64,000 nucleotides of DNA from Marthasterias glacialis. Its lineage: Eukaryota; Echinodermata; Asteroidea; Forcipulatida; Asteriidae. The translations under genes were made by a program, and so were the position numbers. The notes under the pieces were generated by a model. That model ran no database searches and was not told the DNA's origin. It saw nothing but the letters and a program-made list of their open reading frames with translations. Shown piece after piece: positions 58,401 to 64,000 of the stretch; within the stretch, counting starts at the first letter, position 1, and every line of letters starts with the position of its first letter. The stretch covers positions 5,201,574 through 5,265,573 of the forward strand of contig OU452229.1 in NCBI GenBank assembly GCA_911728455.2. Direction: 5' to 3'.

Positions 58401-61400
58401 TCGTAACATAAAAACTTGTGCATAAAAAGAGATCTGTAATATCTTTTTGTCATAAACCCACCTGTAACAGCCAGCATAAAGTCGTTTGTCTTTACGATGA
58501 TTTAGGTATATGTCCGCCATCTTCACCCGCGCTTGAACAAAATAACTGCAGAGAAAACACTTATCAATTACTGCTTTGATAATCTGAAACAGTACATCAA
58601 TCTTCCTGCTTTTTATTTATGTTGCAATTCGGTTGAGTGTTTAATTCAACTGCTAAAATAATTGGTTCGTATGTGTTCATTTCTGGATTGTTGCGGCAGA
58701 GCGGTCTAGTGCACCGGACTTAAGGTCTGGTGTTATCAGAGTGTAGGTTCAGGGTTCAGGTCCCAGTCATAACACTCGTGTCCTTAAGCAAGACACTTAA
58801 CCATTATTGCTGCGTCCTTCGGTGGGACGTAAAGCCGTTGGTCCCGTGTGTTGTGTAATTCACATAAAAGAACCCAGTTACACTTATCGCTAAGAGAAGG
58901 GGTTTGCCCCGGTGTTTCTAACATGGTTGGCAGCAGATAGCACCGAATCACCTTGTAAACCCTTACAAAGAGCTATATAAATGTGTCGTTTGAGATGCAT
59001 GTAGATAAAGCACTATGAATTTAGTATTTAATAATTTATTATTATTGTTATTAACATTTTTATTCCTCATATCTTTTATGATTTATACTAGCATAGTGCC
59101 TTCACATTATCACACTATGATAACAAATGTAAACCATAACAGCAAAGGCATGAAAGGATGTCTTCCTTTGTAAGATGTGAATACAACACACCTTTGATCA
59201 GGACCCACGTTTCTCAACATTGACAGAGCTTGTTCTGTATCTCCTCTTGCTAAGGCGAGGTCCGAGTTAGCGATGGTAATGCGTACCTCTTCTGGGGTAC
59301 CACTGAACTCATTGATTGCATCTTGCATGACCTTAGCTGCCTCATGCTGTAAAAAAATAATGAGGCACTTCAATGTGGAGCTGGTATCTAGGTTATTTGT
59401 TTGAATTAGCCTTACAAAGTATAATGTGGTTCAACATGTAACAATATAAACAATCAGAAAACGTAAGAAAACCAAGTTTTGGAAGAGGTCTCTGCAATGA
59501 ATCCTCACTAATTACCCTCTGAGGCACTGTGATGAGGTCTATATCAGAGAAACTACCACTCACCTTTCTGTCAGTCAATCTGTAGGCATCAGCCAGCTCT
59601 TGCATACATGAGTACGTCCTCACTAATTACCCTCTAGTTAGGCAGTGTGATGAGGTTTATATGAGAGGTACTACCACTCACCTTTCCATCTCCATCAAGC
59701 AATCTGTAGGCATCAGCCAGCTCCAAATTACATAAGTGAGTCCTCAAGAACTACCCTCTTATGAGGCACTGTATTGAGGTCTATATGCGAGGTACCACTA
59801 CTCACCTGTGCATCAGTCAATATGTAGGCAACAGACAGCTCCCACATACATGAGTAAGTCCTCACTAATTACTCTCTAGTGAGGCACTGTAATAAGATCT
59901 ATATGAGAGGCACAACCACTCACCTTTCCATCAGTCAATCTGTAGGCATCAGCCAGCTCCAAGTTATTGTGAGTCCTCACTAAGTACCCTCAATTGAGGC
60001 ACTATGACGAGGTCTATATAAGAGGTACTACCACTCACCTTTCCATCAGTCAATATGTAGGCATCAGCCAGCTCTCACATACTTGAGTGAGTCCTCACAA
60101 ACTACCCTCTAATGAGGCAGTGTATTGAGGTCTACGTGCGAGGTACCACAACTCACCTGTGCATCAGTCAATCTGTAGGCATCAGCCAGCTCCAAGTACA
60201 CAGAGACTCTGTCACTGGTTGAGATGGGGCGTACCTTACCAGCCCTCTTAGATGCTGAGGCAGCCCTGTGTTTGACTCCGGGTAACTGCATAGCGCTCTG
60301 TAGAGTCTTAACACAATCATCCAGTTGGTTCAGTTTACGCTGAGCTTTGGCCTTGATCATGTGGTACAGGGGCATCTCACGTACCTGTTAATAAATAGAA
60401 ATAATAAATAACAATAAACACCAACTCGCTCACTCAAATGTTATATGAACTTTAACAGTAGTAAACACTTTAGGGTTTCCAACACCTTTTCCAAGTTACT
60501 TATGCATTGTCAGAATATTGAGATTTTCTAAGTTGGATTTGAAAATTTGCAAGTTGGAGTTACAATCATGTAAGCTTAGTGATAACACCATGTACATGAG
60601 TAGGATTTGAAACTTTGCATGGTGGAGATACAATCTAGTAAGGTTTGCGGTAACACCATGTACATGGAATTTGTCATTGAGTTGTGGTGGTTCTAAACAG
60701 AACTGGTAGTGTAACAACTTGAAACTTCCATCATTATGCCCTGATCTCCTTCATGAGAAAAAAAAATACATAAACAATTTCTAGTTGAATGAGAACATTT
60801 TTTTCATATTTTGATGGAAAAAACATTAAAGGCTCAATAACGATTATCACTGACGAATAACAAAATCACTTATCAAAAAATCTGGTCAAAATTTAGCGGT
60901 GAAAAATTGCAAATACAAAGCGAAAGCGTATAAGTCTTAACAATTAAATATCAGGGTAACATTAATAGAAGCTGAAGAGCCAATTGCATTACACTGTAAT
61001 TTCTAAAGTATAGTGAACCAACTAAACTCCTTACTGCCTAGGCCAACTTGCCGACAAGTGAACTCAATCCTCCACTCTTATGACACCCCACACCAAAATG
61101 TTTGGACTTAGATAAGATTGGTTTGCCTGGCCCAATGATAAGCAGTTGTTATTTGGGACCTACAGTCCCAAATCCTCCGCAATCAAACAACACCATGAAG
61201 AGGACTGCAGAGATTTTGGGAGGGATTAGGGTGGCACTACTCTAGAATTCTGACCTCAAAGTTGTAGCTCAGACCCATTTCCAAGGATTGGGAAGACTGT
61301 TTGTAGTTCCCTGCATCCAGATGAATCTAATGACAAAAAAAAGAAAGATTGTACAAGAACATGTTAGGAGATAATCAAGGAATACTATTCACCTTTTGTC

Positions 61401-63719
61401 CTTAAAATAAAAACACCTGAAGTAATCAGAAGAATAAAAACCAAAACAACAGAGAGATTTAGCTACATATATCCTCTTTTACGTGTACATATAACGCCAA
61501 CGTTAACATCATGGACAAAGATTATAGAGCGCCATAGGCGCAAGATGGGGAACTGGGACTTTATCTGCTGTTGGAAATTGAAATACGCATGGGCGCCATT
61601 TCGGCAAGTGAATGCATGTGTCTCCCATTGATAGCAATTGTCATTGTCTGCACTGGTCCGCACGTATCAGTGTTGTATCAATAGAGACACTTGCCGAAAT
61701 GGCGTCCAGTGAGATTTCACATTTCAGCCAGAGTTCCCCATCTTGCGCCTACGGTGCTCTATAATCTTTGATCATGGATCAGTGGCACAGCCAGGATTTT
61801 GTCACGGGGGGGGGGGGGGGGGGGGGGGCAAAGGCATGGGGGGCATTGCTTTTCATTGGGGGTAGCCCAGGTACCATGTTTTTAATGAATTGCACGCATC
61901 TACCTTTTTTTTATGGGGGGTACTGGAAATTTGTGGGGGGGGGCATGCCGCTGTCATGGATACATGCACACACAAAAGTGTATGTTGGCTTCATGCATGT
62001 TACATCTACATGTAGCTATGCATTCATAACGCCAAAATGGCACTCAAGACATTTCTCTTGTGAGATAACAATGCTACAAATCAGTGTTTGCAAAATATTT
62101 TGGAGGGAACGTTTTTTCCAGACCGTTTCTTTTTCACCCGACCCGCCCTGACGGAGAGCATTAGTTAGTTGATGTTTGAGTCTCTCTATGCATACACATA
62201 TGAAGTTTACTGATTTGAGTTTGTGAACAGCAAGATGAAAAACTTCAAAAGACTATTGCCATTGCCGTACGGGTTATTTAGTCAAGTGTAGCTTTAATAC
62301 CGTCCCTCATACTGAGAAAAAAACCATACCTGTGCCATGAGTAGATGAGCATCTGCAAACTGGGGGTTTTTATCAAGGCAATGTTGTAGACTACTCTGGG
62401 CGGACTCAATCTGCCCCGATAGAAAGCGAACTCGACTCAGAAGGTATAAAGCTTCTAATAATCCTGGCATGGCTTTGGTTATCGGCTCCAAGATGGAGGT
62501 ACAACGGCTTAGGATTGGACTGACCGGCTGACCTGGAGCTTGAGGCTGTAGGGAGAACAAAACAACGTCGGTTATCGGGTCATGGTGTGTTTCTGTGTCA
62601 ATGTTAATCAAGCAGTTTGAATTTGACAGTAAGATATTGAATTATTATAAATAACTACAGAACTTTGAGATGAGTTTGTTTTTGTTTCTGATTGTTACAA
62701 ATCCAGCACTTCGTTTTTGAAAAAAAAATAAAAATTCCGGTTGTGGAAACCACAACAAAAGGCAATCCATCTATGCTTTTTTCCTTTTGAGACGTTCAAC
62801 TCGCCGCATGTTTTAACCGTACAATCGAGTTCCTGATTTGAGTAAACTGTCCTGTTTGTGGTTGCACTTTTGCTGTGCGTCTGCAGTTGAGCTGCTAAAT
62901 GGCAAAGGATATCAATGTTTTACAAGTTGATTCATATTGGAATGAAGCAAGTTGGGCCAGCCCCAAGTGGTTGTGAAGGTCTTTCTTGTTAAGTGGGATT
63001 ACGACGACCGCGGAATCACGCGAAAAAATACGCTAAATGGAGCACTCAGGAAATAATGACACGGCTCGAGACAATCTTGGTTCATCTTACCTCTGTAGGT
63101 GCAAAGTTGAGATATTCCTTGACCAACTCAAGAACAAAGTCTGGATTCATCTGTGTATAATAATCGATTCCCAGTGGGATTCCCTTCAAAGCTCCGAAGT
63201 GTGTCGTGCTTGCGTCATTCAGTAATACCACTACTTCTTCTGTGGGCTTGCAACGTTTACGAGCCAGGATGGCACGAAGAAAGAGAATATCCTGTACAAG
63301 TAAATAACATCGTAAGAGTCTGTGAGTTTTGTTGTTGTTACTTTTATAAAGCTGTTGTAGTTGTTATTATTGTATATAGATATATCTTGCCATCCGAAAG
63401 GGATACAAGGAAAACGGCCAATTTCTCCAAAACACAGATATTGGCTAATCTTTGACAGCAAATATTAAACAATTATTTTTTAGAAATAACTACCAAATAT
63501 TTTAAGGAAAATCAACATGGAAGTCAAATACATGAGCCTGTGATGGCCAGTATTGCGGCTGTTCCACTAACCAGAGGGAGAGGGTGGAAGGGTAAAGTTA
63601 AAAAGATCTAGGAAGACTCACAGCTGATTTTCCAATGGATTCTTGTATCTCACTAAGGAACTCCAATTGTTGCTCTGCATCGTCAAGATGATCCTCAAGA
63701 AGCTGACACTTAATGATTC
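46282..63719 (-). CDS. TTC21B: TTC21B / IFT139, intraflagellar transport A TPR protein (C-terminal ~952 residues, 21 exons)
   Basis: Partial gene; the N-terminal ~360 residues lie beyond the right edge. All 21 exon junctions join in phase (2858 coding nt plus stop). The product is a chain of tetratricopeptide repeats with family signatures: [16 protein letters not shown] near the right edge, [88 protein letters not shown] and a C-terminus with [20 protein letters not shown]. In animals TTC21B is a subunit of IFT-A, which drives retrograde transport in cilia, and its mutation causes ciliopathies. The vertebrate paralogue TTC21A is similar; a single TTC21 gene is expected in invertebrates. It converges on the FN3/Tg-1 gene and is not functionally linked to it in any visible way. 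Confidence 0.93.
46548..46668 (-). CDS. TTC21B: TTC21B exon (TPR)
   Basis: Acceptor TTTTTTCAG, donor GTAAGT. It reads [20 protein letters not shown] then [21 protein letters not shown]. Confidence 0.92.
46728..46925 (-). mobile_element. Dispersed repeat (SINE body), copy 1
   Basis: Shares tcgcccatcacaaggccc, cactcgaggtgtgggcta and aacagggaggggtaaatgaa with 48370-48570 and 52796-52992, in opposite orientation. Confidence 0.65.
46995..47345 (+). mobile_element. Inverted-repeat element with short ORF, copy 2
   Basis: GTGAATGCTCAATTTGAATT and CC at the left, inverted against GGAATTCAAATTGAGCGTTC at the right. Inside, a 65-residue frame (47043-47240) contains [18 protein letters not shown] and [14 protein letters not shown]. 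No known family was recognised. Confidence 0.6.
47578..47688 (-). CDS. TTC21B: TTC21B exon (TPR)
   Basis: Donor GTATGA, acceptor GTTCTTCAG, phase 0-0. It reads [20 protein letters not shown] then [17 protein letters not shown], the most recognisable TTC21B segment in the window. Confidence 0.95.
47859..47972 (-). CDS. TTC21B: TTC21B exon (TPR)
   Basis: Acceptor TATTTTAG, donor GTGAGT, phase 0-0. It reads [20 protein letters not shown] then [18 protein letters not shown]. Confidence 0.93.
48184..48309 (-). CDS. TTC21B: TTC21B exon (TPR)
   Basis: Acceptor CATTTCAG, donor GTACAG, phase 0-0. It reads [20 protein letters not shown] then [22 protein letters not shown]. Confidence 0.9.
48370..48570 (+). 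mobile_element. Dispersed repeat (SINE body), copy 2
   Basis: Same blocks as 46728-46925 on the other strand, from AAATAGGGGAAGAGGCAGTT to ATGGGCGAATTGCATAAAAA. Confidence 0.65.
48795..49110 (+). mobile_element. tRNA-Leu-type SINE, short subfamily
   Basis: CTCAAGTTCTGGTGG, GGGTTCGAATCCCGGTCATG, aagtctcttaactataattg, gtaaatgggtacctgc and gctgcatactccacaagagttgagatgg. Confidence 0.65.
49196..49320. repeat. Short inverted-repeat element (copy of 5900-6012)
   Basis: CGGCTACGGCTATGGCTG at the left is inverted against CAGCCATAGCCCAAGCCGAA at the right. Confidence 0.5.
49405..49468 (-). CDS. TTC21B: TTC21B exon
   Basis: Acceptor TTTTAACAG, weak donor GTTTGG, 64 nt. It reads [21 protein letters not shown], matching the [17 protein letters not shown] region of the family. 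Confidence 0.88.
49693..49980 (+). mobile_element. tRNA-Leu-type SINE, short subfamily
   Basis: GTGTCATGACCAAGCGGTCT, GACTCAAGTTCTGGTGG, GGGTTCGAATCCTGGTCATG and the same body as 48795-49110. Confidence 0.7.
50607..50768 (-). CDS. TTC21B: TTC21B exon (TPR)
   Basis: Acceptor CTACTCAG, donor GTAAGT. It reads [20 protein letters not shown] then [20 protein letters not shown] onward. Confidence 0.92.
51288..51438 (-). CDS. TTC21B: TTC21B exon (TPR)
   Basis: Acceptor TTTGTTTAG, donor GTCAGT. It reads [20 protein letters not shown] then [23 protein letters not shown]. Confidence 0.93.
51560..51786. mobile_element. Fold-back element (GGTAACACCATG family)
   Basis: CACCATGTATATTGAATCT at the left and TTTCATGTACATGGTGTTAC at the right are inverted copies. 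The inner GTAACAACTCAACGTTTCAA block faces its complement. Confidence 0.6.
52304..52385 (-). CDS. TTC21B: TTC21B exon (TPR)
   Basis: Acceptor TGTCAATAG, donor GTATGT. It reads [20 protein letters not shown] then QLLQRSP. Confidence 0.92.
52459..52689. mobile_element. Fold-back element (GGTAACACCATG family), full
   Basis: TAAGGTTTGCGGTAACACCA at the left, TGGTGTTACCGTAAACCTTA at the right, near-perfect inverted ends, with a direct repeat of the TCAGTATGCTCTGATTGTCT block inside. Confidence 0.7.
52722..52992 (+). mobile_element. Composite SINE: tRNA-Leu-type head joined to dispersed body
   Basis: GGGTTCGAACCCCGGTCATG and cttgagcaagacacttaactataattgcttc run directly into aaataggggaagaggcagtt, linking two repeats that elsewhere occur apart. 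Confidence 0.6.
53019..53232 (-). CDS. TTC21B: TTC21B exon (TPR)
   Basis: The acceptor was set at CTTGATACAG rather than the nearer TTCCCAG because only the upstream site restores [20 protein letters not shown] and joins in phase with the neighbouring exon. Donor GTAAGT. It continues [20 protein letters not shown]. Confidence 0.9.
54048..54113 (-). CDS. TTC21B: TTC21B exon
   Basis: Acceptor TGATTAATAG, donor GTACGT, 66 nt. It reads [21 protein letters not shown], as in vertebrate TTC21B. Confidence 0.9.
54236..54626 (+). mobile_element. 3' end of a LINE retrotransposon
   Basis: The frame 54236-54388 reads [20 protein letters not shown] followed by LPSSVISD and [12 protein letters not shown] then stop, the typical C-terminal end of CR1/L2/Jockey-type ORF2 proteins (WN.LP...). 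An AT-rich tail ends in an A run near 54605. It is heavily 5' truncated. Confidence 0.7.
54945..55235 (-). mobile_element. tRNA-Leu-type SINE
   Basis: Minus-strand copy: ACTCAAGTTCTGGTGTTGTC, GGTTTGAATCCCGGTCGCG, cttgtgtccttgagcaagat and the gtgtttctggttcacctgg block. Confidence 0.65.
55316..55565 (+). mobile_element. SINE of a second tRNA-like family
   Basis: AGGTTGGCTCAGTGGTTTCT, CCCCGGTTCGAATCCCAC and an AATAAAATCAAATAAAA tail. Related to 37917-38188. Confidence 0.65.
55721..55847 (-). CDS. TTC21B: TTC21B exon (TPR)
   Basis: Acceptor TTTTTTCAG, donor GTAAAA. It reads [20 protein letters not shown] then [20 protein letters not shown]. Confidence 0.9.
56178..56312. mobile_element. Inverted-repeat element (GGATATGGGATGCAG family), copy 2
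   Basis: Outer ends TTATCACACACGCACTCG and CGCGCTTGTGTGATAA. Core CATTGGATATGGGATGCAGA as in copy 1. An upstream block with ATCCTTGAT..TGATTGGTCAA is also shared with the 31.5 kb area. Confidence 0.65.
56385..56640 (-). mobile_element. tRNA-Leu-type SINE, short subfamily (head missing)
   Basis: Body blocks ccatctcagctccctggggagtatacagc, gtacccatttacccctgggtgaagagaag and cttaactataattgc on the minus strand. Little of the tRNA part remains. Confidence 0.55.
56744..56882 (-). CDS. TTC21B: TTC21B exon (TPR)
   Basis: Acceptor TCCCACCAG, donor GTAAGC. It reads [20 protein letters not shown] then [20 protein letters not shown]. Confidence 0.93.
57068..57251 (-). CDS. TTC21B: TTC21B exon (TPR)
   Basis: Acceptor CTTTCCCAG, donor GTAAGC. 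It reads [20 protein letters not shown] then [20 protein letters not shown]. Confidence 0.94.
58059..58207. mobile_element. MITE (TTCATACTTCACGCG family)
   Basis: AAACCCCGCTTCATACTTCA at the left and the inverted GTGAAGTATGAATTGGGCTT at the right, with inner GCGAA words. Copy of the truncated element at 16317. Confidence 0.65.
58462..58545 (-). CDS. TTC21B: TTC21B exon
   Basis: Acceptor CTCTGCAG, donor GTGGGT, 84 nt. It reads [20 protein letters not shown] then RLYAGCYR. Confidence 0.9.
58686..59040 (+). mobile_element. tRNA-Leu-type SINE, near full length
   Basis: TTGTTGCGGCAGAGCGGTCT, ACTTAAGGTCTGGTGTTATC, cttaagcaagacacttaacc, tcctt cggtgggacgtaaagccgt and gagaaggggtttgccccggtgtttct, then an ATTATT tail. 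Confidence 0.7.
59192..59346 (-). CDS. TTC21B: TTC21B exon (TPR)
   Basis: Acceptor TTTTTACAG, donor GTGTGT. It reads [20 protein letters not shown] then [20 protein letters not shown]. Confidence 0.94.
59500..60200 (-). repeat. TTC21B: Six-copy tandem array of a TTC21B exon end and splice donor
   Basis: A unit of about 120 bp repeats with donors (CAC on the plus strand) at about 59561, 59679, 59802, 59921, 60034 and the authentic 60154. Each unit carries [14 protein letters not shown] codons followed by an intact GTGAG donor. Confidence 0.85.
60157..60384 (-). CDS. TTC21B: TTC21B exon (TPR)
   Basis: Acceptor TTATTAACAG, donor GTGAGT, 76 codons. It reads [20 protein letters not shown] and ends [15 protein letters not shown]. 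Its last 12 codons and donor are repeated five more times in the following intron. Confidence 0.92.
60570..60760. mobile_element. Fold-back element fragments (GGTAACACCATG family)
   Basis: Two adjacent left ends (GATAACACCATGTACATGAG and GGTAACACCATGTACATGGA) precede the GAGTTGTGGTGGTTCT block. The right arm is lost. Confidence 0.5.
61255..61326 (-). CDS. TTC21B: TTC21B exon (TPR)
   Basis: Acceptor TGTCATTAG, donor GTCAGA, 24 codons. It reads [24 protein letters not shown]. Confidence 0.9.
61516..61770. mobile_element. hAT-like MITE, copy 2, intact ends
   Basis: 255 bp with perfect terminal inverted repeats CAAAGATTATAGAGC / GCTCTATAATCTTTG (one transition beyond) and a perfect 8-bp target duplication ATCATGGA at 61508-61515 and 61771-61778. 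No coding capacity. Confidence 0.85.
61780..61960. mobile_element. G-run element, copy 4 (truncated)
   Basis: CAGTGGCACAGCCAGGATTT followed by a G run of more than 20 bases. The right inverted end was not found. Confidence 0.45.
62330..62545 (-). CDS. TTC21B: TTC21B exon (TPR)
   Basis: Acceptor CTCCCTACAG, donor GTATGG, 72 codons. It reads [20 protein letters not shown], then [20 protein letters not shown]. Confidence 0.93.
63091..63291 (-). CDS. TTC21B: TTC21B exon
   Basis: Acceptor ACTTGTACAG, donor GTAAGA, 67 codons. It reads [20 protein letters not shown], then [20 protein letters not shown]. Confidence 0.92.
63622..63719 (-). CDS. TTC21B: TTC21B exon (first in window)
   Basis: Acceptor TCCTTTAG, donor GTGAGT. 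It reads [20 protein letters not shown] then [12 protein letters not shown]. It enters with 2 nt of a split codon, so at least one more exon lies to the right. Confidence 0.92.
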
Positions 63720-63786
63720 CTAAAGGAGAATTATTAAAGTCATTTTACATATCAAAAGCCTCTTGTTATATGGACCAACTATAGAT

Positions 63787-64000
63787 TGTAGCGTTTCATG
63801 GCTGAGCAGTCTAGAGCATCGAACTCAAGTTCTGACGGCCGGGTCATCAGAGTGTTGGTTCGATTTTTTGACACTTGGGTTCATGGACAAGACATCAAAC
63901 TATAATTGCTTCTCTTCACCCAGGAGTAAATGGGTACCTTGCAAGGGTAGAAATTGTTCATATGAATGATTAGCAGCATGTGCGCCAATTTGGCTGCCGG
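63787..64000 (+). mobile_element. tRNA-Leu-type SINE, running off the window
   Basis: CATGGCTGAGCAGTCTAGAG, AACTCAAGTTCTGACGG, aactataattgcttctcttcacccaggagtaaatgggtacc and the gcgccaatttggctgccgg block. Confidence 0.6.

Noticed and set aside
61768..62151. 127-codon frame with a poly-Gly stretch
   Set aside because: The glycines come from a G run in a mobile element; there is no homology and no splice context.

Overview
The window looks like animal nuclear DNA, most likely from an invertebrate deuterostome and plausibly an echinoderm such as a sea star. It is AT-rich and intron-rich, with GT-AG introns, ciliary and netrin-pathway genes, many tRNA-derived SINEs and many short inverted-repeat DNA elements. 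The species call is inference. No bacterial, viral or organellar gene was recognised.

Three protein genes are supported exon by exon, with splice phases that close. (1) Positions 854-4982 (+): the last four exons of a neogenin/DCC-family netrin receptor, ending in the conserved cytoplasmic P3 motif. (2) Positions 12606-42266 (+): a complete 20-exon gene. Its coding lengths add to 3456 nt, giving 1151 residues plus a stop. The predicted secreted protein has a signal peptide, one FN3 domain resembling DCC/neogenin FN3-3, six FN3 domains resembling FN3-4, a 12-nt microexon, a cysteine domain matching the N-terminal domain of repulsive guidance molecules (N-RGM), FN3 domains resembling FN3-5 and FN3-6, and two thyroglobulin type-1 domains. 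It has no membrane segment and no cytoplasmic tail. It lies directly downstream of the neogenin-type gene on the same strand, so it looks like a local neogenin-derived paralogue that has acquired a domain of neogenin's own ligand. (3) Positions 46282-63719 (-): 21 exons encoding about 952 C-terminal residues of TTC21B/IFT139, a TPR protein of the intraflagellar transport A complex. Its 5' end lies beyond the right edge. Genes 2 and 3 converge.

Layout: 1-5.1 kb, receptor 3' end; 5.1-12.6 kb, 3' flank and intergenic DNA with degraded mobile elements; 12.6-42.3 kb, the FN3/N-RGM/Tg1 gene, including a recently duplicated FN3 exon with a minisatellite beside each copy; 42.3-45.2 kb, convergent flanks; 45.2-64 kb, TTC21B, including a minisatellite in its probable 3' UTR and a six-copy tandem array of one exon end with its splice donor.

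The most interesting signal is the second gene: a receptor ectodomain and a ligand domain in one predicted secreted protein. The domain-to-family matches rest on remembered family features and on spacing counted in the sequence; no database search was run.
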